The translations under genes and the position numbers were made by a program. From Toxorhynchites rutilus septentrionalis (lineage: Eukaryota > Arthropoda > Insecta > Diptera > Culicidae), in contig NC_073745.1 in the NCBI RefSeq assembly GCF_029784135.1, forward strand, positions 281,949,803 through 282,013,802: a stretch of 64,000 nt of DNA. The letters are read 5' to 3'. Under the pieces are notes generated by a model. The model made no database searches and had not been told where the DNA came from. It saw nothing but the letters and a program-made list of their open reading frames with translations. Below are positions 34,401-43,562 of the stretch, piece after piece; position 1 is the stretch's first letter, and each line of letters opens with the position of its first letter.

Positions 34401-37400
34401 TCTTAAAACCCACCTTGCGGTTCTACAATCGTTGCCAACATCGAATTCTCGTTACCAGGAGTCTCACAAGATTGAACACAAACGATCACTAAAATCAAGG
34501 CTCAATAACGTTTACACCATCACCAATCCAACGAATTACACCTGCCCGTTTTGCTCCAAATCTCCACACTCGCCATTCAAATGTGAAGTTTTTCTAAAAT
34601 TATTGATATCGCAACGCTTTGAGAATGTCAGGAGCAAAAACCTCTGCATCAATTGTCTATCGCCTTCTCATTTAGTTCGGAACTGTACGTCCAGTTCATG
34701 CAGAGTCTGTAATCAAAAACACCACACCATGCTTCACCAACCCTCCAGCGATCGCTCACCTACTCAGTCGAAACCACCAACACCTCTCGTTCAGAATATC
34801 GCACCGACGAATCAGAAAGCACAGGCTAATTCTTCAAACCAATACTCACAACAACGTTCCGTATCGTCTTCGCTAACCCAAACGCCATCAGCCTCTGCCA
34901 CCGTCTCTAGCCTCGCTTCCACCACAATGGTTGGAACAAATCGGAAAGTTCCAGCAACAGTGTTACTACAAACAGCGATAGTGAAGGTTTACAATTCTAA
35001 CGGTCAAATGCAGTGGGCCAGAGCATTGCTAGATCCTGCTTCACAGTTGAGTCTCATTACCGAGAACCTCGTTCAAAAGCTTAAGTTGCGCCGCCATCCC
35101 GATCGTCAGGAGATCGGTGGTGAAGGCAACTCAATTATCGTTTCGCATCATACTGTCGTTGTTCGAATGGGATCCCACTGCACAGAATTTGTTGTGAATG
35201 AACCATGTCATGTTTTACGAAAAATTACCCGTGATCTACCAGCCAGAAATATCGACATCTCGCTTTGGAATCTTCCTCCACATATTGTCCTAGCAGATCC
35301 AAATTTCGACAAACCTGGACCGATAGACATACTCATAGGTATGGAAAAATACTACGACTTATTACTTGATGGATGCTCCAGAATAACTCCGGAAAAGGCG
35401 ATCCTTCAAAATACGGTCCTCGGTTGGGTGGTATCAGGGAAGGTTGGCAATGACTCACATCCAGCCCGAGCCCCCATAGTGGCTCATGTATGCAGCAGCG
35501 ATGGGCTTGATGATCAGTTGTCCCGATTTTGGGAATTGGAATCCTGCTGGTCTAACAGCACGCATTCCGTCGAAGAAAATTTGTGTGAAGAGCATTTTGC
35601 AGCTACAACGTTTCGCACTAATACTGGTCGATTTGTGGTTACTCTTCCCAAACGACATTCGGTACTAGCTAGTTTGGGTAACTGTGAAGAGATAGCAACT
35701 AGAAGGTTCATTGCCTTGGAACGCCGACTTGATACGCAGCCTGCGTTGAAAAAGGCGTACACAGCCTTCATAGATGAATACCTCAAGTTGAATCACATGA
35801 GAGAAATCACAAACGTAGAAAAAATAAAATCATCTAATCCTACCTATTTCTTACCGCACCACGGTGTTGAAAAGACAGACAGTACTACCACCAAACTGAG
35901 GGTAGTTTTCGATGCCTCTTGTCGGACAGAAACCGGAATCTCGTTGAATCAAGCTCTAATGGTGGGTCCAGTCATCCAAGACGATCTGTTCTCCATACTT
36001 CTCCGGTTTCGAGTACATCGTTTCGCAATCATCGCAGACATCGAAAAGATGTATCGCCAGATACGTATTCACTCTTCAGACTACCCACTTCAACAAATAC
36101 TATGGCGGTCTTCGTCAACAGAGCCGCTACGCACTTTTCAACTAACAACGGTGACGTACGGAACAGCTTCAGCCCCGTACTTGGCCACCAAGTGTCTACA
36201 AGTATTATCGAACCAAAATTCTGAAGAATTTCCTCTAGCCGCTTCGGTCCTCGCTAAGGACTTTTACGTGGATGACCTGTTGAGCGGAATAGACGACGAA
36301 GAACAAGGAAAAACACTCTGCAAGGATTTAATAAATGTGTTGCAGTCAGCCGGCTTCAGCTTACGTAAATGGGCATCAAACTCCGCCACCATACTTTCCG
36401 AAATTCCATCGGAATTGTACGACAAACGTTCGATATTCAACCTGGATTCGAATCCTCTACCCATCAAAACTTTGGGTTTACAGTGGGAACCATCCTCTGA
36501 CAGATTTCGCTACACTGTTCCTAAATGGTCGCAACCAAAATCCATCTCGCGTCGTATCGTTATTTCGGATGCAGCACGACTCTATGATCCCCTCGGTTTA
36601 ATTGGTCCTGTTGTAATTCTCGCAAAAATATTTATCCAAACACTTTGGCGATCCTCCAAGAACTGGGACGATCCTTTGGATGAAGATAAGCAGCGTTACT
36701 GGGTCGAATTCCGCAACAATTTGGAAGATGTATCTAGCATTTCCGTACCCCGTTGGTTAATCTGCAATGACTCCCCAACGGTCATCGAAATTCACGGCTT
36801 CTGTGATGCCTCCGAAAAGGCATACGGAGCATGTCTTTATTTGAGAACCGAATCAATAAATGGAATTCGATCAGTGTTGATGACAGCCAAATCTAAAGTA
36901 GCTCCTCTAGGAGATTCAAAAAGGCAGAAACGAGTTTGCCTTCCAAGATTGGAACTATCGTCGGCTCTTTTATTGAGTCACTTATACCATAAAATCAAAT
37001 GCAGCTTACCACTGACTGCCAAATCATTTTTCTGGACTGACTCAATGATTACACTTCATTGGCTCAATGCCGTTCCCTCACGTTGGAAGACGTTCGTTGC
37101 AAATCGGGTTTCAGAGGTGCAAAACCTAACAGCCGATGGTATCTGGTCGCACGTTCCCGGCATCGACAATCCTGCAGATGTTATATCCCGTGGAATGCAT
37201 GCGGCACAACTGAAGGACACTGCATCCTGGTGGCATGGTCCTGCCTGGTTGAGCCAATCATCTCGATTTTGGCCCCCTCTGAACCACAAAACGAACATAG
37301 ATCTACCCGCAGAAATTCTCGAAGAAAAGCCAATTGCTTTACACATAAGCCAATGTACTCCTAACGAAATATTTTATCTTCGTTCATCATTCACGGCTCT

Positions 37401-40400
37401 AGTCCGTATTATAGCGTTTTTGAATCGATTCATACAGAACTGTCGAACCAAGATTCCCATGAATAGAAAAATCGGATTCTTACAAACGAATGAATTGGAT
37501 GAAGCCACCAAAATACTCGTTCGTTTAGCACAAGCTGAAGTTTTCTCCAAGGATTTTGCAGCAATTCGGAATTATGGTCAAGTGAAAGAAAACTCCGAAC
37601 TAAAATCACTATCTCCGATCGTAATTGACTCGATCATGCGGGTTGGTGGACGGCTCAGAAACGCAGCTATCTCGGAAGATCGCAAACATCCAATTATTCT
37701 TCCTGCTAGACACCCACTTACCGAATGCATTTTGTTGCATTATCACCTCAAAAACTTGCATGCTGGTCCACAATTGTTGGTAGCATGCGTTCGAGAAAGG
37801 TACTGGCCACTACGAATTCGCAATCTCGCACGGAAAATTGTACATAACTGCATAAATTGTTACCGCTGTAAGCCACATAATCTCGACCAATTAATGGGAG
37901 ACTTACCACCTGAAAGAGTGACACCAACGCTGCCTTTCCTCAACACAGGCGTAGATCTGTGTGGTCCTTTCTGCTATCGCAGAATGCGTAAAACTGCCCC
38001 TGTCAAATGCTATGTTGCATTATTCGTGTGTTTCGTCACCAAGGCCGTCCATGTGGAGTTGGTGTACGACCTATCAACCGCAGCCTTCATAGCAGCGCTG
38101 CATAGATTCATCGCCCGCAGAGGAAAGCCGAATGTAATTCAATGCGATAACGCCAAAAATTTTAAAGGCGCAGCCAGAGAACTGAAAGAACTGTCGATAC
38201 AGTTCTACTCGCAACAACATCAAGCTGATGTTTCGAATGTTTGTTCCAACGAAGGAATTGAATTTAAATTCATACCTCCTCGCAGTCCAAACTTTGGGGG
38301 GTTGTGGGAAGCGGCGGTCAAGTCTCTCAAACGTCATCTTCGAACAACAATAGGGAATTCAATCCTCTCCCAGGACGAGTTCGTCACTTTATTAGCTCGT
38401 ATTGAAGCTTGCCTTAATTCAAGACCGCTGACCCCGCTCACCACAGACCCCAATGATTTGGAAATACTAACGCCTGGTCATTTCCTCGTGCATCGTCCAT
38501 TAACTTCGTTTCCCGAGCCTGACCTTTCAGAAGTTCCACCGAATCGGCTCGATCGCTGGCAGCACAATCAGGAGTTGCTCCGTCGTATCTGGAAGAGATG
38601 GTCCACCGACTACCTGTCCGGCCTCCATCCACGCACAAAATGGACACAGATCCGGAATAATGTCACCGAAGGTACAATGGTGTTGCTGAAGGAGGATAAC
38701 CTGCCTCCTTTAAAGTGGAAGTACGGAAGGATAACCCACATTTTTCGCGGTGATGACAACCATATACGCGTCGTTACCGTACGGACAGCAACTGGAGAGT
38801 ATCGACGCTCCATCTCGAAGATATGCGTGCTTCCTGTACGTCAACAACACACTGAACCTACGCTCGAATGAATTTCGAGTCCTTCCATCACAGTATGTTC
38901 ATACTGTGCACCGATCGGAGACCTGCGGGTCTCCGAGCCCTGTAAGTAATGTTTTATAATGAATTTGCAAAAAACTTAATGAATTTTCGTCCTCTGACAT
39001 GTACGTTGGATTCATCAATGGCTACTCCAACCCACAACCACGAGTACGCCCAACGCCGGGTCACCGTCCTGCCTATCTTTTGAACCGATTCGAGTAACGA
39101 GCCTTTGTTTGGGGATTCCCGTGATGACGTCAGAAGCAGCCACCATGGTAACGATGGAGACGCCGGAGACGACCGAGACAAGACAACGGAGACGACCGGG
39201 ACGACGGAGAATGCAGTCAAAACAAACAACGAAGATCGACGAGTGCGTCACGAAGTATTTCATCGGCAACGCAATCGGCAACCATCACTTCCTGCCTATG
39301 TATGAATGGTTGAAAGTTCAGACACAATCTTTCAACAGGGCCCGGCATATGTTGCGGCACACGTCACGTTATTATGCATTGTATCTATATATTGCGGCAC
39401 ACGCCACATCAGTATCATTCCATACAACAATTATAAGCATTGTATGTACCCAAAACCCAATCCATTTAAAACAAGAGGATTAGCGTAGGTCATTCCCATC
39501 TAATCCCTATCGTATTGTCTCGAAGGATAGGATATAGAAGCAAATCCAGAAAATCTGCCCTATATAAAGCGATGAGATATCCAGCACACTCTCTTACTCT
39601 GTTGAAAGCTAGATAGCGTACAGCATCATCGAAAGGGTCTCATCTGCGTTGTGATATCAGAAATAAAATTATTATATCGGAATTAAAATTAGTTGCAATA
39701 AAACCCGGACTTTGAAATTACTCATACACGCACAAAAACAAGTTTGCCTGTACTTTAGATGATTTTTTTAACCCAGAATGTGCACTACAAATAATTTATA
39801 TGACAAAACAATGTTTGCAGGGTCAGCTAGTTCTTAATGATATGCATCGTTCTCAATTTGTTCCCAATCAATCCCAGAATAAATCTTGTTTAAAACAATT
39901 GATCTACTAGAGTAACGTTCAGAGGCTCACGTGTGCCTAGATACTCACTCAAAAAGGAAAAACATGGAACGAATGGGTGAGAAACGACGGTATTGAGTGA
40001 ATAAATTCAATGCTTAGATTGATGGAATGCTGATAAACGGTTGTCAACAACGGCATATAAGACATACAAGCTATATAACGTGTTCTGGAAAATAAACTAG
40101 TCTCTCACTTACCTTCCTCCGAATATACGGTACATCGTGCACCATCGATTTATTCCCAAGAATTGAATTTATCTCTCTTCCATACACTAGTTTCTCAAAC
40201 ACACGTTCATTTGTTCCGAGTAAAATTTATTGAATTCAGTCTTTTCTAAAGCTAACCACTATACTAAGAGATATCTAGGTGTGTGAACACTTTGCGTTTC
40301 GTTGCACACGATTCACTATTGCGTTTCGTAAGCTGTGAGCCGTTCTTTCGCACTTATAAAAAAAATTGACAGCCAAAATTTCATTAAAATATAACAAAAA

Positions 40401-43400
40401 ATAAAATGAAAATCATGTGGGCAACATCCGAGAGATCATACCTCTTTGACGAAGGCGTGCTGAGTGGCGTGAAGATTCGTTGTTGCCAGATGGTATTGCG
40501 TTCCGCCGCGGCGAGCTGATTTGGTCAGATGCTGGGAGGCCACCGTTGGAAGCCCAGCGCCAAGCCCAAGTGCTTTCATGGTTCGGGCTTGGGTTCCCAT
40601 AATTGGACGAGCAGGCAGCTGGTGGGAAGAGCTGGGAAGTTGCGTTTCGAAAAGCATCGTGCTGCGACGGGAGTTTTTCGTTGTAGTTGTGATTGGCTTA
40701 GGGGCCGTCTGCGGCACAGCTAGCGATCGGCGATTTCCCGGGTTTGAAGCTTTAGTTCGCTTCTTAGGATTTTCCTCCCCGGAGCTGGAGTTAGAATCTT
40801 GATTTGAGGCAGCTGGCGATTCCATTACCGAAGGTTGTGCGTTGAAGAGCCTACGCTTTCGGGGGAGAGTTCCTTGGGCGCACTCGGTGGCTACTTCGAC
40901 TCTTTGGATATCAACAGATGATTTGGATCGTATTGTTTTCTCAGTCGATTTTGTCTGCTGTCTGTAGAAGGTGTCGAGCGACGTCTGACGACTCATTGAG
41001 CTTAGTCTTGGAGGAGGAGACTTGAGAGCGGTTTCCATCGACTCGCTGCGGCTCACGCTGGCAGCGCGACCATCTTTGCCGTCCTCGTTCTGCTGCTTAG
41101 ATTGCATGTTGATGCAAGACAAACGTTTATCAATAATATCCATCGAAATGTCGAAAATCGTCTTCCGTCGTTCACTGACGGGCGTCTTCGTGGAACTGAA
41201 GGTCAGACTTGTTTGGTATTCTTCTAGAAGTGTTTTGTTGCGCTTTTGGACGGCGGAGGCGGGTGAAATGTTGGTCGATGGTTTTTGTGTATCGAGATCA
41301 TTGTGTGTGAACATTGTCTGGCGACGGATAGAAAGTACATTTTTCGGTGATTCTGAATGTTCCGACGAAGCACCGGGTGTATACAATGTGCGCCTCTTTC
41401 TCACCGAATTGTTCGCAGTGGGAGCTTTATCTGTTGTCGTTGAGTTTGCTTCCGGGTTAAAGTTAGTGCTGTTTGTTGTCGAAACTGAACTATTTTTGGT
41501 GCTATCTTTCTTGTCCGCTTCATCATAAACACCAGGTGTGTACAAGGTTCTCCTACGATTTGTTCGGAATACCTCCAACTCCTTCGGATCTAGCTCGGGA
41601 GTTTTTGCTTTATGGCCCGACCCACCGTTTATAACATTATTGCTAGTTGTGGGAAGTAGCGTTTTACGAGCATTCACAGCATCCATGGAGTGGATTTTAT
41701 CAGTCTTATTAGAGGATTGCTCCATTCCCGTGGGGGAATAGATTGTTGCACGATTTTTGGCATTTGAAGGTGCGATGTTTTCCTGCATATTCTCTGAATC
41801 TACGCTATTTGCTTTGCAAATCTCCATTGCTTTCGGAGAACAGATTGTTTTACGTTTTTTGGTAGCGTTCGAAGCAACCGAAACGGGAGATTCCACTTCC
41901 TCTACCAAACTACTGATCTTAGGAGTAAACAGCGCTGTTTTTCGGCGCTGTCTCGGGGTTGGCGTGAGCTTCTGTTCCAAGCCAACATCTTTGTTCACAC
42001 TGACACTCCTCCTCCTTGTTGTTACACCCTCTCTTGTACTATTGCTGCTCATCGATCCGTCAAATAATGATTTCCGGATATTCCTCGACTGAGCGTCCGG
42101 TGTGGCTGGAATTTCTACCTCAGAAAAGGCTTCCAATTTGTCCGTTTCCGATGGCCCGGTAGGTGCAGGCGAATTTCGGAATTTTTCCAACAACCTCATT
42201 GGTCCGGCCAATAATTTATCGAAATCATCCTGCGGCTCAGGAGCGCTTTCATTTTCCGCCTGAAATTCGTTAAGAATTTTTTCCAGCCCATCGTCTTTAC
42301 GGAGGCGATGCAACACCGGTAGTCTTGACGGGGGAGAAATCGCCAATTTTGATACACCAGGAACAGCGGCATTCAGCGGGGCACGTTTCTTGCCGCTTGA
42401 ATTAGCAGCTTCTTCGGCTCGGGGCTGCATCGATTTTTGACGCTGTAATAGGTAACATCGAAAATTAATCATTTTGCCATTTTACCGTTTGTTGGCGGAA
42501 TTCACTAACCCTAATTTTCTTGAACAGTTCCGGATTTTCATACCGCTCTAGGTTAGAGATCGGGAAGCCCTCCGGATTCATCAGACAGTTATGCCGTTTG
42601 CAGGCCTCAATCCACAGGATAGATACCACTGGAATGTTCATTTTCTTCGCTTTCTGATATGTAGAAAGGAGACCATCTTTGAAGACGACGTGGGTAGTAT
42701 CTCTGTAAACGGAACGTCATTAGAAAATGCAATCCTGCAAACGAACTAACAATCACACATACTTATACAACTTCTCGTTTACTCTCGCACCGAGTGAAGC
42801 CACATGATCCTTGATCCCATCCGAACGATTATCCGCTCCTGATCGAACTTCTACGTACACGCAAACATTCACCATTACATCTTGGATCGTCTTCTGCTGT
42901 GGGGTTTTACGTTCTTCCTCCGTGATGATATCTTGCTCCTCGAGGGGAACATCGAAATTACCGTAAGCATCACGCTTGGAGGGTGATTTCAAAGCACGCA
43001 AAGCTCGGATTCTGGTCGCAGCGGAGGGACTTTGCAGATCTCTGTACAAACGCGCTAGACGAGGATTGTTCTGACAGTCAAACACTTCTATAGGAGTAGT
43101 GCAACGTAGTAAATCTGAAAATAAAAACGGTTTTAAAAAACACATACAAAAGACAAACTTGCCTATCCTACCATCTGATTCAAGCAGCTCTTCGGAGGGA
43201 ACTGGCGTGCTATTGAGACTGTAAAATGACGCATCCGATGCGTCGGAGTCATTCAACGAAAGCGGTTGGTCAACCGGAGTGGACAAAATCTTCAGCAGTA
43301 AACTTTCCCGCAGATTCTTTGCTTTCGCAGATGGCGTACTTTCTTGGCTTGATTTTTGTGAGTCCGAGAATGCTGCTTGTTTTGGTGAGAATGTTTCCAC

Positions 43401-43562
43401 ATTTTTCGAGACAGAAGCGGTGAACCCAGCGGCAGCAGAAACCGAGTATCTGCGACGGTGCCTCTCGTTCAACTCCGAGGACGCCTCCAGCGATGGTGTA
43501 CCAATAACTGACTTTCGCGATGGCTTAAAATCGGGCGTATAACTGCGCATTACACGATTCAT
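22461..43562 (-). CDS. MCPH1: Microcephalin (MCPH1), three BRCT domains, giant intron
   Basis: Microcephalin acts in the nucleus in chromosome condensation timing, the DNA-damage response and centrosome/cell-cycle control. I read six exons on the minus strand: 43562-43172, 43114-42763, 42702-42510, 42442-40442, 23180-22821 and 22763-22461. All junctions have GT donors and AG acceptors and keep frame, giving about 1199 aa. BRCT1 is split over exons 2-3 (VNVCVYVEVRSGADN, KDTTHVVFKDGLLSTYQKAKK, ILWIEACK) and is followed by the family KSMQP motif at the start of exon 4. Exon 4 (667 codons) is disordered, basic and Ser/Thr-rich. Exons 5-6 carry BRCT2-BRCT3 (TTHLISLEPRRTLNLLRAL, WIITYEWIVESNKAGRWLSEE, SPLWILDSVSN). 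Intron 4 is about 17.3 kb. The exon 5 start is the least certain point: 23180 keeps phase, but an unseen small exon is possible and the conserved part begins near 23095. Confidence 0.88.
23520..24035. repeat. Tandem repeat, about 145-bp unit, four copies
   Basis: Units begin near 23533, 23673, 23823 and 23967, each with the core ACAAATTTCTGCATAA followed by CTCGAGAACTAATCAAGC and later a TTTCTAYGGTGGTTAGACACTC block. Divergence between units is moderate. The last unit is interrupted by a short insertion (CAGGGGGCACAC...). It lies in MCPH1 intron 4 and has no coding potential. Confidence 0.75.
24250..24560 (+). pseudogene. RTE-type retrotransposon endonuclease fragment (left part)
   Basis: Frames read FQGDYTIYQSCGITHEF and then DIKIVIGDLNAQVGQGEEF and IGRFSAHPRTIENGLR. 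These are typical of the AP endonuclease of RTE-clade elements, the domain often annotated as craniofacial development protein 2-like in arthropods. The frame is broken and a middle segment is deleted. It is cut at 24560 by a MITE; the coding sense resumes at 26062 (LIDIASSKNMAIR). Confidence 0.8.
24561..26061. mobile_element. MITE copy inserted in the RTE remnant and split by a palindromic element
   Basis: Bases 24561-24750 and 25971-26061 are homologous to the complete MITE at 5093-5422. The left terminus has lost about 11 bases relative to that copy. The RTE reading continues cleanly across it (NGLR before, LIDIAS after), so the MITE entered the RTE remnant. Flanking bases are TCAG (24557-24560) and TAAG (26062-26065), a possible 4-bp duplication with one change. 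Confidence 0.8.
24752..25970. mobile_element. Long-palindrome (foldback) element of about 1.2 kb
   Basis: Two overlapping sets of inverted repeats. The outer pair has arms of about 490-510 bp, 24836-25323 and 25460-25970, starting AGCGTAAGAACACACTGGAC. A second pair of about 80 bp, 24752-24832 and 25362-25444, starts AGCGTGGAAACACACTAGAC. The two end sequences are clearly related (both continue ACGGCT...CCGCGCG...CAATGACA). The right end of the shorter pair lies in the loop of the longer one. No transposase frame is visible. Superfamily unknown. Confidence 0.8.
26062..26525 (+). pseudogene. RTE-type retrotransposon remnant (right part)
   Basis: Continues the RTE endonuclease after the MITE (LIDIASSKNMAIR, FQHSLQYRYT). 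It then jumps to the end of the RT region (INASKTQYMLAGGPEF-like and LIRPVV...EHEA, TMLEEDSQALGVFE), so the RT core has been deleted. Many stops and frameshifts are present. Confidence 0.75.
26789..27384. mobile_element. Solo LTR, 5-bp target duplication
   Basis: A 596-bp segment begins TGTCGCGGACAG and ends AAAGTTTCA (TG...CA). It is flanked by ATATT at 26784-26788 and 27385-27389. It contains an AATAAA-like signal near 27310 and a T/C-rich end, as expected for an LTR. No internal element or second LTR is nearby, so it is read as the product of LTR-LTR recombination. The superfamily cannot be told from the LTR alone. Confidence 0.7.
27429..27704 (-). mobile_element. tRNA-headed SINE, copy 2
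   Basis: Same family as 2227-2507. Box A-like GGCCGAGTGGTTAGCG and box B-like GGTTTGATTCCCG are readable on the minus strand. Its tail is short (TCTTCTCTCTT on plus). The 13-bp duplication is AAATAATACCTGT at 27416-27428 and AAATATTACCTGT at 27705-27717, one mismatch. It lies in MCPH1 intron 4 in the same orientation as the gene. Confidence 0.85.
29313..30587 (-). mobile_element. Mariner element (irritans-like), degenerate
   Basis: 1275 bp between TA dinucleotides (29311-29312, 30588-30589). The ends pair as AGGTTGGGGAAAAAGAAAT and the inverse of TTGGGTTGGGGAAAAAGAAAT. The size is canonical for mariner. The encoded transposase is interrupted; see the separate entry. It is inserted in the hAT-like element, itself in MCPH1 intron 4. 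Confidence 0.93.
29388..30402 (-). pseudogene. Mariner transposase, frameshifted
   Basis: Starts MESTKQEIRHILCFYY and keeps the helix-turn-helix region (AQRWFDRFRSG, DTPRTGRP). A small deletion with frameshift occurs near 30050 (around KKLPHELTQ). The second frame carries the first catalytic D in VTGDEKW and the second in FHQDNDRPHTS. A TGA replaces a Trp codon at 29624, and a frame change precedes the third D (YSPDLAPIDYHVF). The usual C-terminus EQNGAYLT is present. All three D of DD34D are visible, but the gene cannot be read through. Confidence 0.93.
31326..31374. repeat. Perfect 21-bp hairpin with 7-nt loop
   Basis: Arms CTAATTCCACACACTCATAAA (31326-31346) and its exact inverse (31354-31374) flank TTTACAT. 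It lies in MCPH1 intron 4, inside the hAT-like element. No wider inverted repeat was seen around it. Confidence 0.85.
32433..39728 (+). mobile_element. BEL-B: intact BEL/Pao LTR retrotransposon
   Basis: LTRs are 32433-32811 and 39350-39728, 379 bp each and identical by eye, starting TGTTGCGG and ending TCATACA. The 5-bp duplication is CGCAC at 32428-32432 and 39729-39733. Each LTR has a TATATAA box (about 32644), followed by AATAAA signals (about 32742 and 32779). Downstream of the 5' LTR lies TTTTGGTCCTTCGAACCGGA, a candidate primer-binding region, although I could not match it to a tRNA 3' end. The leader is 693 nt. It is antisense to MCPH1, within its 17.3-kb intron. All parts needed for mobility appear intact. 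Confidence 0.95.
33505..38871 (+). CDS. BEL-B gag-pol polyprotein, uninterrupted
   Basis: 1788 aa. Gag begins with a helical region and the DUF1759-type domain (LPTFEGSVSEWITFRDTF near residue 140), followed by Cys/His knuckles (CPFCSKSPHSPFKC, CINCLSPSHLVRNC, CRVCNQKHHTMLH). The protease-like segment has LLDPASQLSLI, a variant of the usual D-S/T-G. The RT has IADIEKMYRQIRI and the YVDDLL box (near base 36265). The RNase H-like region has GFCDASEKAYGACLYL and FWTDSMITLHWL. The integrase has CINCYRCK, then D in GVDLCGPF, D in QCDNAKNF and E in GGLWEAAVKS. A DUF5641-like tail ends the protein. There is no PHD finger, unlike BEL-A. It is one continuous frame with no stop, and 478 nt separate its end from the 3' LTR. 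Confidence 0.96.
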   Translation: MSNLRALSRQERFYLDTMTNLKQYIENYNSNRDKNQLEGWKQRVETLYHDFQTNRLQIEVSSSEKADDDSEDETFIKSEEVNRNIRQQFENDYIYAYSFLATELRKTNVMPNSVDQSIVSAVSCPPSSPLSRIKLPEIRLPTFEGSVSEWITFRDTFKSLIDGNSQLSQIDKFSYLVASLAKDARKVIESVELTAANYSVAWSLLESRYDNKKLIVKTYIESLFAIESMRKENYESLMRLIDDFERNLCMIDKMGVPTDGWSVILAHMVCDRLDAATLRQWETHNKSNEVPTYGELIAFLKTHLAVLQSLPTSNSRYQESHKIEHKRSLKSRLNNVYTITNPTNYTCPFCSKSPHSPFKCEVFLKLLISQRFENVRSKNLCINCLSPSHLVRNCTSSSCRVCNQKHHTMLHQPSSDRSPTQSKPPTPLVQNIAPTNQKAQANSSNQYSQQRSVSSSLTQTPSASATVSSLASTTMVGTNRKVPATVLLQTAIVKVYNSNGQMQWARALLDPASQLSLITENLVQKLKLRRHPDRQEIGGEGNSIIVSHHTVVVRMGSHCTEFVVNEPCHVLRKITRDLPARNIDISLWNLPPHIVLADPNFDKPGPIDILIGMEKYYDLLLDGCSRITPEKAILQNTVLGWVVSGKVGNDSHPARAPIVAHVCSSDGLDDQLSRFWELESCWSNSTHSVEENLCEEHFAATTFRTNTGRFVVTLPKRHSVLASLGNCEEIATRRFIALERRLDTQPALKKAYTAFIDEYLKLNHMREITNVEKIKSSNPTYFLPHHGVEKTDSTTTKLRVVFDASCRTETGISLNQALMVGPVIQDDLFSILLRFRVHRFAIIADIEKMYRQIRIHSSDYPLQQILWRSSSTEPLRTFQLTTVTYGTASAPYLATKCLQVLSNQNSEEFPLAASVLAKDFYVDDLLSGIDDEEQGKTLCKDLINVLQSAGFSLRKWASNSATILSEIPSELYDKRSIFNLDSNPLPIKTLGLQWEPSSDRFRYTVPKWSQPKSISRRIVISDAARLYDPLGLIGPVVILAKIFIQTLWRSSKNWDDPLDEDKQRYWVEFRNNLEDVSSISVPRWLICNDSPTVIEIHGFCDASEKAYGACLYLRTESINGIRSVLMTAKSKVAPLGDSKRQKRVCLPRLELSSALLLSHLYHKIKCSLPLTAKSFFWTDSMITLHWLNAVPSRWKTFVANRVSEVQNLTADGIWSHVPGIDNPADVISRGMHAAQLKDTASWWHGPAWLSQSSRFWPPLNHKTNIDLPAEILEEKPIALHISQCTPNEIFYLRSSFTALVRIIAFLNRFIQNCRTKIPMNRKIGFLQTNELDEATKILVRLAQAEVFSKDFAAIRNYGQVKENSELKSLSPIVIDSIMRVGGRLRNAAISEDRKHPIILPARHPLTECILLHYHLKNLHAGPQLLVACVRERYWPLRIRNLARKIVHNCINCYRCKPHNLDQLMGDLPPERVTPTLPFLNTGVDLCGPFCYRRMRKTAPVKCYVALFVCFVTKAVHVELVYDLSTAAFIAALHRFIARRGKPNVIQCDNAKNFKGAARELKELSIQFYSQQHQADVSNVCSNEGIEFKFIPPRSPNFGGLWEAAVKSLKRHLRTTIGNSILSQDEFVTLLARIEACLNSRPLTPLTTDPNDLEILTPGHFLVHRPLTSFPEPDLSEVPPNRLDRWQHNQELLRRIWKRWSTDYLSGLHPRTKWTQIRNNVTEGTMVLLKEDNLPPLKWKYGRITHIFRGDDNHIRVVTVRTATGEYRRSISKICVLPVRQQHTEPTLE
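39753..40441. other. MCPH1 intron 4, 5' end, no feature seen
   Basis: AT-rich sequence between the split MITE and the exon 4 donor. The only match noted is a short inverted copy of the CTAGCTGACCC repeat start near 39826-39840. Confidence 0.4.
40442..42442 (-). other. MCPH1: MCPH1 exon 4 with repeated basic-Thr motif array
   Basis: Within this exon a short motif of the form basic-basic-x-T-hydrophobic-aromatic-(T/S)-P recurs. Examples are RRKTALFTP, KRKTICSP, NRATIYSP, RRRTLYTP and KRRTLYTP. Looser versions are ARKTLLPT, RRQTMFTH, RNKTLLEE, RRKTIFDIS and RRSTMLFET. Spacing is irregular (roughly 20-70 residues) in a disordered background. The pattern is seen directly; that it is a set of phosphorylated docking motifs is inference. 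Confidence 0.8.

Larger units (their letters stand above)
32290..39752. mobile_element. Small MITE split by BEL-B
   Basis: The left part is 32290-32432 and the right part 39729-39752. Ends are TACAGGCAAACCTGTTTTTG and the inverse of TACAGGCAAACTTGTTTTTG, so the two halves belonged to one element of about 165 bp before BEL-B entered at CGCAC. TA at the ends suggests a Tc1/mariner-type MITE, but the superfamily is not proved. Confidence 0.75.

Noticed and set aside
39109..39483. 124-codon ORF after the BEL-B polyprotein as a possible env
   Set aside because: It overlaps the 3' LTR and has no signal peptide, membrane segment or glycoprotein features.
42753..43562. Unspliced 269-codon reading through 43115-43171
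   Set aside because: The 57-bp segment has a GTAGG donor and TTTTCAG acceptor, and its translation is hydrophobic and unlike MCPH1. Its length is a multiple of three, which hides it.
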